Shown one piece after another: positions 56,518-64,000 of a stretch of DNA of 64,000 bases. Under the pieces are notes generated by a model that was given only the letters and a program-made list of their open reading frames with translations, did no database searches and was not told the origin of the DNA. This DNA comes from Pseudomonas putida (GTDB taxonomy: Bacteria; Pseudomonadota; Gammaproteobacteria; Pseudomonadales; Pseudomonadaceae). Each line of letters begins with the position of its first letter. Positions within the stretch are counted from its first letter, which is position 1. Location: assembly GCF_002906855.1 (NCBI RefSeq), contig NZ_MINI01000028.1, forward strand, positions 1,674,001 through 1,738,000. Reading direction: 5' to 3'. Position numbers and translations under genes: made by a program.

Positions 56518-58017
56518 TCAGCCGATATGCAGGCGGTTGCGACCCGCTTCCTTGGCGACGTACAGTGCTTGGTCGGCGCGTGCCAGCAGCGCCTCGCTGT
56601 TGTCCAGGTCGCAGCCACGGGCACTGGCGACGCCGATGCTTACGGTCACCTTTTCAAAAGGACTGTCAGCGTGGGCAAGCGGTTCCAGGGCCAGGCAGTC
56701 GAGCATCGCCTGGGCTACCCTGGCCGCGCCTGCGCAGTCGGTATCCGGCAGGATCGCTGCCAGCTCCTCGCCGCCGTAGCGCGCCAGCAAGTCGGGTGGC
56801 CGGCGCGTGCAGCCCGCAAGGCGCTGGGCCACTTGCTGCAGGCAGGCGTCACCGGCCAGGTGGCCGTGGCTGTCGTTGTAACGCTTGAAGTGATCGATGT
56901 CGATCATCAGCAGCGCTAGGGGCCTGCCACTACGCCTGGCCCTGCCGACCTCCTGGGCCAGGGTCTCGTTGAAGCGGCGCCGGTTGGCAAGTCCGGTCAG
57001 CGCATCGTGCATCGCCAGGCGCTCCAGTTGCTGGTTGCTGTCGAGCAGTTGCTGCTGGGTCACCCGCAGTTCACCTTCTGCCAGGCTGCGACGACGCATG
57101 GCGCCGATCAACAGCCAGCCGATACTGCCGATCAGCAGTAGCAGGCCGCTCACCACCAGCGCCGACAGTTGCGCTTCCAGCTGCCAGGCCGCCAGTGCCT
57201 CACGCTTGCCCAGGGCGACAGTGGTCACCAGAGGAAGCTGGTCGCTCTTGCGAAACGCATACAGGCGTTCGACGCCATCCAGGCTTGACGTGAACGAAGC
57301 GGTACCCACCGACTTGTCGATCAGGTACTTGGCATAAATGGGCGAGCTGGAAAAATTGCGCCCCATGTCCTGCTCGCGAAACGGGTAACGCACCAGCAGC
57401 GAGCCATCGGTGTAGGACAGCCCGATGGCCCCGTCGTGGCCGAGGTCGATCTGGCCGAACAGGCGCAGGAAATTCTCCACGCCCAAGGTCACGGCCACCA
57501 CACCGGCGAATTGCCCGGTGACGTCGTCGAAGCGGCGGCTGATGGTGATGACCCATTCCTGAGTAGCGCGGCTGCGTATGGGCAGCCCTATGAAGGGCTC
57601 GCGGGAAGGGTCGTCACGGTGGTGGATGAAGTACGCCCGGTCGCTGCTGTTGGCACCGGCCGGGATGGGGCGGTTGGAGGACATCAGCCAGCGCCCGTCC
57701 CTGTCGTATACGGTGATCCCGCTCAACTGCGGCATCAGCGGTTGCTGCCTGCTGACAAGCTGGCTGAGGCGTTCGATCTGCCGTGGCCCGCTGCCTTCGG
57801 TTTCAAGGCGTTCGACCAGCCCGAGCAGGATCATGGAGCTTTGCCGGACAATCCCCTCGGAGTAGGTGGACAGGGCTTGGGTCAGGTTCAGGCCATGGAT
57901 GTCGACTTCTGCAAGGGCGCGTTCGCGGGAAGCCATGACTTTCCAGAGCGTCAGCGAAGCGAGGGAGCAACCAATGACTGATAGCAGCAGAACGACGAGT
58001 TGAATGTCACGCTTCAC
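56518..58017 (-). CDS. Diguanylate cyclase with periplasmic Cache sensor
   Basis: The protein has 499 residues. An N-terminal helix (7-27), a periplasmic dCache-like sensor (about 35-275: GITVYDRDGRWLMSSN, VITISRRFDDVTGQFAGVV) and a second helix (about 280-305) precede the GGDEF domain (about 335-499). The active site reads GGEEL at 415-419 instead of GGDEF/GGEEF; the last residue is variable and activity is still plausible. The product-inhibition I-site RPPD is at 406-409. It makes c-di-GMP in response to an unknown periplasmic ligand. It is convergent with the NEL gene, 22 bases apart. Confidence 0.9.
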   Translation of the reverse strand: MKRDIQLVVLLLSVIGCSLASLTLWKVMASRERALAEVDIHGLNLTQALSTYSEGIVRQSSMILLGLVERLETEGSGPRQIERLSQLVSRQQPLMPQLSGITVYDRDGRWLMSSNRPIPAGANSSDRAYFIHHRDDPSREPFIGLPIRSRATQEWVITISRRFDDVTGQFAGVVAVTLGVENFLRLFGQIDLGHDGAIGLSYTDGSLLVRYPFREQDMGRNFSSSPIYAKYLIDKSVGTASFTSSLDGVERLYAFRKSDQLPLVTTVALGKREALAAWQLEAQLSALVVSGLLLLIGSIGWLLIGAMRRRSLAEGELRVTQQQLLDSNQQLERLAMHDALTGLANRRRFNETLAQEVGRARRSGRPLALLMIDIDHFKRYNDSHGHLAGDACLQQVAQRLAGCTRRPPDLLARYGGEELAAILPDTDCAGAARVAQAMLDCLALEPLAHADSPFEKVTVSIGVASARGCDLDNSEALLARADQALYVAKEAGRNRLHIG

Positions 58018-58256
58018 GGTAGTACCTGATGGAAATCCGAATTCCGACGCTGGCGATCAATCGTTGAAAGCCATGGCATATAGCCATTCCTGGCTGCAGG
58101 CAAGCATACAAGGCGCTACCTGAAAGCGCAGTAACTACCGTAACGCCGGGCCATGCCGGGCAGGGTGCGGCCATCCGTGGGGATGATCATTGGCGCCATA
58201 GCAACATGGCAGATTGAGACTATAGTAACGTCATAAAAACAGGGACTGTGGGTGCC

Positions 58257-59630
58257 ATGTCTACGATCGATCTGTCGTCCTCGCAAAGTCTTCGCAAACG
58301 CGTGTTGTTGGCTGGGGCACTGAATATCGGCTCCATCGTCGCCTCCCAGGTCATCCGATTGGGTGGCAACCTGATTATCACCCGTTTGCTGCTGCCGGAA
58401 ATGTTCGGCCTCATGGCCATTGCCACCACGGTTTCGGTGTTGCTGCTGTTGCTGTCCGATGTAGGGCTGCGGCAAAACATCATTCAAAGCCCGCGCGGCG
58501 ACGAGCCGCTGTTCCTCAATACCATCTGGTCACTGCAGATCATTCGCGGCCTGGGGCTGTTTGTGGTGATGCAGCTGGTGGCGCTGGCGTCGTGGATTTC
58601 CCAGCACTTCGAAATGTGGCCGATGCATTCCACCTACGCTGACCCTCAGCTGCCCGGGATACTGGCTGTCACCGGCTTTTTCGCGATCATCTTCGCCTTC
58701 CAGTCAACCAAGATCGATGTGGCCATCCGCACCTTCCAGCAGAAGAAAGTGGTGCTGGTCGAACTGGTTTCGCAAATCGCCGGCCTGGTGGTGATGCTGG
58801 TGATCGGTTATCTCTTCCGTTCCATCTGGGCGCTGGTGGCAGCAGGCCTGATCTCCACTCTGGTGACCACAGTGCTCAGCCATATGATTTTCCCGGGGCA
58901 CAAAGACCGCCCGCAGTGGGACCCGGCAGCCCTGCGCGAGATCGTCAATTACGGCCGTTGGGTGTTTCTGTCGTCCGCCGTCGGCGTGCTGGCCATGCAG
59001 GGCGACCGGATCTGGTTCGGCGGCAGCATGACCGTGGCGCAGCTGGGGGTGTATTCGATTGCCGTGGGCATTCTGGCGGCCTTCCAGCTCAGCCTGCAGC
59101 GGCTGGCCGGGGCGGTCGCCTTGCCGGCCTTCAGCGAGGCGGCCAGGACCGGCGACATGGAGCGCCTGCGCAATCTGTATTTCCGCTTCAGGCTGATCTT
59201 CGATGTGCTGACCCTGTTCACCTGCGGCTTCCTGTTCACCGCCAGCCCGCTGATCATCCATTGGCTGTATGACGCCCGGTACCAGGACGCCGGGCACATG
59301 ATGGCGATTCTGTCGCTGTCGCTGTTCACCTTGCGCTACGGCCTGACGCAACAGATCTGGATGGCCTTGGGGCTGACCAAGTACATGGCCATGGACAACA
59401 TCATCCGGGTGGTGGCGCTGTTCACCCTGATGCCGTTGCTGCTGGCCATCGGCGGGGTGACCTACGCACTGTGGGGGGTGGCCCTGCATACCTTCTTCAC
59501 GCTGTTCCTGATCTTCAAGGTCAGCCACCAGCTGGGCATGCTGAGTATCAAGCGTGAACTGGTGGTCTTGCCCGTCATGGTGTTTGGCGCCCTGTGTGGC
59601 CAGTTCATCAGCCACCTGTTCGCCTTCTGA
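58257..59630 (+). CDS. Polysaccharide/lipid-linked oligosaccharide flippase (Wzx-like)
   Basis: The protein has 457 residues with 12-14 membrane helices. The N-terminal ASQVIRLGGNLIITRLLLPEMFGLMAIA is typical of the MOP-superfamily polysaccharide flippases (Wzx/RfbX). It is followed 24 bases later by a GT25 glycosyltransferase, but no further assembly genes are in view. The 239-base region upstream (58018-58256) shows no gene and no strong promoter by eye. Confidence 0.88.
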   Translation: MSTIDLSSSQSLRKRVLLAGALNIGSIVASQVIRLGGNLIITRLLLPEMFGLMAIATTVSVLLLLLSDVGLRQNIIQSPRGDEPLFLNTIWSLQIIRGLGLFVVMQLVALASWISQHFEMWPMHSTYADPQLPGILAVTGFFAIIFAFQSTKIDVAIRTFQQKKVVLVELVSQIAGLVVMLVIGYLFRSIWALVAAGLISTLVTTVLSHMIFPGHKDRPQWDPAALREIVNYGRWVFLSSAVGVLAMQGDRIWFGGSMTVAQLGVYSIAVGILAAFQLSLQRLAGAVALPAFSEAARTGDMERLRNLYFRFRLIFDVLTLFTCGFLFTASPLIIHWLYDARYQDAGHMMAILSLSLFTLRYGLTQQIWMALGLTKYMAMDNIIRVVALFTLMPLLLAIGGVTYALWGVALHTFFTLFLIFKVSHQLGMLSIKRELVVLPVMVFGALCGQFISHLFAF

Positions 59631-59654
59631 TCGGCTGTACCAAGGACCTGAACG

Positions 59655-60371
59655 ATGAATGTGATCGACTTTTTTGATCGGACCCGAATCATCAATATCC
59701 CGTCCAGAACGGACCGCCGCGAAGAAACCGAAGCCGAGTTCGCCCGCAACGGCTTCCACATCGATGACCAAAAGATCGGCTTTTTCCCGGCAGTGACGCC
59801 TACCGGCCAAGAGGGCTTCCCCAGCATCGGCGCCCGGGGCTGCTTCATGAGCCACATGCAGATACTGGAAGAAGCCGTGCGCCTGAATGTCGACAACATC
59901 CTCATCATGGAAGACGACATCCAGTTTTCCCGGCACATTGGACCGTTTGGCAAGAAGGCCATCGAGTCCCTGCAAGGCATGGACTGGGACATTGCATACC
60001 TGGGCCATTCCTGCGAGGGCAATTCCGATACCCCGGGCTGGGCACCGGTCGATCGCCCCATCCACCTGTCGCACTTCTATGCGGTGAACGGCAAGAGCGT
60101 GGGCAAGCTGCGGGACTTTCTCGCGCAGATCCTGCAGCGCCCGCCAGGGCACCCCGACGGCGGGCCGATGCACTATGACGCGGCCCTCAACACGCTGATC
60201 CACACCGACAAGAACATCCAGGCCTACTACTTCACCTGGAGCCTCGGTTACCAAAGGCCTTCGCGCACCGACCTGCATGCCTTGTCGATATTCGACCGGC
60301 TGGCCATGCTGCGGCCGGTGATGGCCTTGTATCGGCGCTTGAAGGCGGAAAAACTCAGGAGAACCCGATAG
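59655..60371 (+). CDS. Glycosyltransferase family 25 protein
   Basis: The protein has 238 residues. IINIPSRTDRREETEAEFAR is the N-terminal GT25 motif (LPS biosynthesis LOB1/LIC2A family), GARGCFMSHMQILEEAV follows, and NILIMEDDIQFS carries the D-D-x metal-binding motif. It would transfer galactose or a related sugar in lipopolysaccharide or exopolysaccharide synthesis. It forms a two-gene unit with the flippase. The 229 bases after it (60372-60600) hold no gene that I can support. Confidence 0.88.
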   Translation: MNVIDFFDRTRIINIPSRTDRREETEAEFARNGFHIDDQKIGFFPAVTPTGQEGFPSIGARGCFMSHMQILEEAVRLNVDNILIMEDDIQFSRHIGPFGKKAIESLQGMDWDIAYLGHSCEGNSDTPGWAPVDRPIHLSHFYAVNGKSVGKLRDFLAQILQRPPGHPDGGPMHYDAALNTLIHTDKNIQAYYFTWSLGYQRPSRTDLHALSIFDRLAMLRPVMALYRRLKAEKLRRTR

Positions 60372-60600
60372 CCTTCAGCGCATTCAATTTCAGTATTGGG
60401 CTGATAGTGCCCGATGTCGCAATCAGGCCTTCCCAAAAGTTGCTCAAGGACAGCGAAGTGCTGAGGTGTGCCAAGGCCAGCCGGCTGAACATGGACCCGC
60501 TGGAACCACTTCTGGGCGACCACGCATTTAGGGCGTCACATGCCTGTCATGCGCGGCTGATAGTGTGCCGGTCCCATTTCGTGGCACAAGGTGTGCAGCG

Positions 60601-61569
60601 GTGTATCCCGGCACGACCCGCAAGCAGTTCATGCTCCGTTCCAGCGACATGCGCAGCGACGAGTTCGCCGCCTTGTTCACGCAACTGTACGGCAACTTGT
60701 ATGCCGACATGCCGCCACTGGGCGAAGGTATCGCCATCGGTGGCGTCTACGGCCGTTTCGGCGGCATGAGCGTGCGGCACATGCAGTATCGGGGCGACTT
60801 CACCATCGTCCTGCCGGCGCCGCAGGACGAAATTACCTTTGTGCTGCCTACTGCGGGCAAGATCATCTTCGACCACCGCAGCGAGTCGATCGGCGGTGCC
60901 CAGGTCGGCCTGGCAGTGGACAAGCTCGACATCCGTTCGGTGAGGATCACCGATGGGCATGCCCAGTGCGGTATGTCGATCCGCCGCAGCGCGTTCGCCG
61001 AGCGGCTTTCGACCCTGCTCGAACAACCCTTGCCTGCGCCGATTCGCTTCGCGCCGCAGGTCGACCTGGGCAACCCGGCGTTTCAGGGGATCCGGGCCTT
61101 GCTCGAACTGGCAACCGGGACCGAGTTCGACCAGTTGATCAACACCGGCCTGCTGATGCCTGTGCGCTTGCAGGAGATGCTGGTCGACGCGCTCCTCGAA
61201 ACCTGGCCGCACAACTACAGCGAGGCATTGCGCAAGCCGGCCCCGGCGATTGCACCGCGGCACGTGAAGCTGGCCATGGCCTATTTGCGCGAGCATCCGG
61301 CCAGGCAAGTCAGTGGCAGCGAGCTGGCGGGGTTGGCCAATGTCAGCCTGCGGGCCTTGCAGGATGGCTTTCGGCGTTTTGCCGGGACATCGATTGTTGG
61401 CTATCAGCGGCAGGTGCGGCTGGAGCAGGCGCGAGAGGTGCTGGCGCGCGGGGAGGGCGGGTCGGTGGCGGAGGTTGCCTTGCACCATGGTTTCAGCAAT
61501 GCCGGGCGGTTTGCCCAGTACTTTCAGCAAGCCTTTGGTGTCAGCCCGGCTTTGATTCGGCGCCGGTAG
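60601..61569 (+). CDS. AraC-family transcriptional regulator
   Basis: The protein has 322 residues from the GTG at 60601, with AAGG nine bases upstream; a start at the ATG 60631 (MLRSSDMRS) is also possible. The C-terminal AraC domain (about 220-320) has the two helix-turn-helix units VSGSELAGLANVSLRALQDGFRRFAGTS and SVAEVALHHGFSNAGRFAQYFQQAFG. The N-terminal part is an AraC-binding-like sensor with unknown ligand. It converges on the phosphatase-autotransporter gene with 32 bases between them and may not regulate it. Confidence 0.85.
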   Translation: MYPGTTRKQFMLRSSDMRSDEFAALFTQLYGNLYADMPPLGEGIAIGGVYGRFGGMSVRHMQYRGDFTIVLPAPQDEITFVLPTAGKIIFDHRSESIGGAQVGLAVDKLDIRSVRITDGHAQCGMSIRRSAFAERLSTLLEQPLPAPIRFAPQVDLGNPAFQGIRALLELATGTEFDQLINTGLLMPVRLQEMLVDALLETWPHNYSEALRKPAPAIAPRHVKLAMAYLREHPARQVSGSELAGLANVSLRALQDGFRRFAGTSIVGYQRQVRLEQAREVLARGEGGSVAEVALHHGFSNAGRFAQYFQQAFGVSPALIRRR

Positions 61570-61601
61570 TCGGGGGCCACAAAGTGGCCCCCCTTCAGGC
61601 A

Positions 61602-63514
61602 TCAGAAGGCATAACTGGCCTTGAGGCTGCCACTGACCCCATGGCTGTCCCCGCCACCCATGGCTGCCACTTCGGCACCGACACTCAGCGCCCCGAGGTT
61701 GGCCATCAGGTTCACGCCACCCATGAACTGGTCACGATTATCAAAGGCCGCCTGCTGCTCGATATCCAGCCCCAGCAGATGGCCTTCGCTGTCGACCTCA
61801 TGATCGCCCAGCACATGCTCGTAACCCACCTCGACACCTGGCACCAGCTGCCAGTTGCCCATGGCGACCGGCGCGAAGGAGGCCTTGAGGTTGGCCACAG
61901 CAGCGCGACGGGTTTCTTTCAGGTCATCAACCTGCAGGGCCAACTCGCTGCCTTTCTCGGTGAAGCCATTTACGTCAACGCGGCTGACCCGCAGCCCGAG
62001 GCTCGGCTCCAGCACCATGGCGCCGGTGGGAAAGCGGTAGCCCAGCGCCAGGCTGCTGCCGGCCAGGGTGCCGTGGCTGTCGCCCTTGGCCGTACCCAGG
62101 CCGCCGCCGAGTTCGCGCTTGCTCGAATAGTCGAGCAAGCCGGCGCTGGCATCGGCGTTGATGAACAGACCTTGCTCCAGGCCATTCGGCGCGAAGCGCG
62201 CCCCCAGGCTGAGGAAGGTCAGGTCGGTGTCCGCCTCGCCACCGGCGCCGCCTACATTGCCATTGCTGTAGCCGAACCCTGCATGGGCGCTGAGCTGCTC
62301 GGAGAAGCGCTGAGTCATGCCGACCATCAGGCCCTGGCTGTGCTCGTTGCTGCTGGCGGCGTGGGAAGAACCATCGGTACCCAGGTAGCCGGCCAGGGCG
62401 GTGCTCCACAGGCGCGACTGGCCGACCTTGAGGTCGCTGCCATCGGCAAAGGGCGCGGCCGCACGGTCGATCATCGCCCCCTGGCGCAGCAGGAAGCTGG
62501 CGGCGTCGGCATGCACCTGGCCACCCACGGTCGACTCGACGCCACCCAGCGTGCCGGCGTCGATGGCCGACTGCAGGTAGTAGTTGTAGGCGGTGTAGCT
62601 GCCCGAGAGCGAGGTGTCCTGCAGTTGGCGTAGCAACTGCGCCCCCGCCGCGTCGTTGCCCAGCAGGCCGGCTTCGCCGGGCAGCGTGCCGTAGCGCACC
62701 ATCTTGCCGCGCAGCACGTAGATGGTTTCCTGCGACAGCCCAGGCCCTGTTTCAGGTAATTGTCCATGGTCCCGTATTCGGCGGTGAGCTCATCCAGGCC
62801 AGCCTGCAGATAGCTGGCTTCGACCCCGAGCAGCGGCGCGTAGATCGCGGCCATGCTCGCTGGCATGGCGGCCAGCGTCGCGGCCACACGGGCGGCGGTA
62901 TAGTCGTTGGTGGCCAGGTAGTTGCTCATGATAGTGGCGTCGTCGACCCCGGCGATGCTCAGCAGCACGGCGGCGGTCCAGCCGGTGCGGTCCTTGCCGG
63001 CGGTGCAGTGGAACAGCGCGGCACCGTCGGCGCTGGCCAGTTCGTTGAACAGTACGCTGAACTGCCCACGCATGCCGGCATCGCTGACGAAGGCGCGGTT
63101 GGTGTCCTGCATCATCGCCCGCGCCTGGGCGGCGCTGCTGAACGACATGCTGGTGATGTTCGAACCCGACGTGGTGCTGCCGATGATGTCGATGTTGGTG
63201 TAGCTGGCGCCGGCTGGCAGGGTGTCGGGGGTGCTGGCGATTTCGCTGGGGGTGCGCAGGTCGTAGACATCGCTGATGCCCAGGCTGTTGAGGATGGCGA
63301 GGTCGGCCGCCGTCGGCGTCAGGGCGTTGGAGCGGTAGAACACCCCGCCACGCATCACCCCATCGTGGCTGGTGGTGTAGGCGCTGGTGGTGCCGGCGAT
63401 GTCGCGGAAGTTATCCATGCCGGCCAGGCGCGGGGCGTCGAGCGCGTCGGCGGCATGGGCGGTGGAAATGGCCAGGGCCAGCAGGGACACGGAGCAGAAT
63501 AGACGTTGCAACAC
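61602..63514 (-). pseudogene. Tyrosine phosphatase-autotransporter fusion, frameshifted
   Basis: Read across a shift near 62741 the gene encodes about 637 residues: signal peptide (MLQRLFCSVSLLALAISTAHA), a Y_phosphatase3-type tyrosine phosphatase with catalytic HCTAGKDR (C170, R176), and a C-terminal autotransporter beta-barrel ending in GSLKASYAF. The first frame runs to 62471 in nonsense, and the second frame resumes with LSQETIYVLRGKM. One C appears to be missing where GGCCTGGGCTGTCG would otherwise read GGCCTGGGCCTGTCG. An intact protein would place a phosphatase on the cell surface. The shift may be a real mutation or a sequencing error. Confidence 0.8.
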
Positions 63515-63650
63515 GGAAGTAGCCTCGATCAGGTGCGTTGGGCTGGCTACTGTCCGTGGGCAAGATGAAACTGGATGTTACAAGTTTCCGCGCAACGCAA
63601 ATGGCTGCGCGTTCTGTCTGCTGCGTGCGTTTTTCGTCTCTGTGGGCCGG

Positions 63651-64000
63651 TCAGAGGTGATCGGCATCCACAACTGCCTTGGCGAATGCCTGCGGGGCCT
63701 CTTGTGGCAGGTTGTGGCCAACACCGCCAGTGATCAGTCGGTACTCGTACTTGCCAGTGAAACGCTGTGCGTAGGCCTCGGCTGGCGGGTGCGGCGCGCC
63801 ATTGGCGTCACCTTCGAGGGTGATGGTTGGCACACCGATGCTGGGCAGCTTGGCCAGCCTGGCTTCCAGTGGGTCGTACTGGGTTTCGCCCTGGGCCAGG
63901 CCCAGGCGCCAGCGGTAGTTGTGCACGGTGATGGCGACCTGGTCCGGGTTGTCCAGCGCCTTGGCGCTGCGCTCGAAGGTGGCGTTGTCGAAGCCCCACT
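63651..64000 (-). CDS. Alpha/beta hydrolase, C-terminal part (cut by window end)
   Basis: The visible 115 residues end in ITGGVGHNLPQEAPQAFA, where the histidine is the usual third member of the alpha/beta hydrolase triad. IGVPTITLEGDANGAPHPPA carries the aspartate strand. The N-terminal half with the nucleophile lies outside the window. The frame stays open from the window edge to the stop, so this is one gene. The 136-base gap to the phosphatase gene shows nothing further. Confidence 0.8.
   Translation of the reverse strand, partial: WGFDNATFERSAKALDNPDQVAITVHNYRWRLGLAQGETQYDPLEARLAKLPSIGVPTITLEGDANGAPHPPAEAYAQRFTGKYEYRLITGGVGHNLPQEAPQAFAKAVVDADHL

Noticed and set aside
60407..60769. Plus-strand frame between GT25 and the AraC gene
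   Set aside because: Most of it overlaps the AraC gene in another frame and its second half is Cys/Ser/Ala-rich shadow sequence.

Overview
The window is a chromosomal segment of a high-GC fluorescent pseudomonad, most likely of the Pseudomonas putida group. The grounds are a fused nuoC-nuoD in a 13-subunit nuo operon, the order gacA-uvrC-pgsA-tRNA-Gly(GCC), a second elongation factor G away from the ribosomal operons, and inverted pairs of REP sequences with the GGCCTCTTCGCGGG / CCCGCTCCTACA core at convergent gene ends. No CRISPR array, rRNA or intact insertion sequence was seen.

Layout. (1) 1-1410: an edge of a prophage or tailocin locus, with a holin-like protein, a CI-type repressor, a divergent 37-codon ORF and an Ogr/Delta-type zinc finger, closed by a terminator. 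(2) 1426-16393, minus strand: the complete complex I operon nuoABCDEFGHIJKLMN. (3) 16774-21904: a YhhN-like membrane protein, isocitrate lyase aceA with a long leader and a palindromic operator candidate, an orphan secretin-fold protein, a 67-bp palindrome, a SulP transporter and a REP pair. (4) 21913-32738: a second EF-G, two small conserved hypotheticals, a gabT-like aminotransferase / LysR / gabP-like permease locus, a thioesterase, a Nu-class-like glutathione transferase, a PiT phosphate transporter, a DUF488 protein and a GNAT acetyltransferase.

(5) 32848-47132, minus strand: an eleven-gene alginate-type operon read as algD-alg8-alg44[36 protein letters not shown]. The order is permuted from the textbook operon (K-E-G-X-L-I-J-F-A). 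The terminal algA is absent. The AlgG-like beta-helix protein has lost the DPHD catalytic motif. I found no convincing AlgU promoter. Polymerase, c-di-GMP receptor, periplasmic scaffold, porin, acetylation module and lyase are all present, so the operon could make and export an acetylated, possibly guluronate-poor mannuronan. This is the most unusual system in the window.

(6) 47658-51380: an XRE regulator, gacA, uvrC, pgsA and tRNA-Gly with its promoter and terminator. (7) 51381-64000: an accessory-looking stretch beginning just after the tRNA. It has about 500 bp of decayed sequence, a 1526-residue LRR/NEL-type E3 ubiquitin ligase-like effector, a diguanylate cyclase, a polysaccharide flippase with a GT25 glycosyltransferase, an AraC regulator, a tyrosine-phosphatase/autotransporter fusion broken by a one-base frameshift, and the C-terminal part of an alpha/beta hydrolase.

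Links between genes: Alg44 needs c-di-GMP and a diguanylate cyclase lies 9 kb away. gacA is a global regulator of exopolysaccharide and secondary metabolism next to the alg-type promoter. The gab genes share one LysR regulator with a clear T-N11-A operator, and the permease messenger carries two Crc/Hfq-type CA motifs. All functional statements rest on reading motifs by eye; no database search was run.
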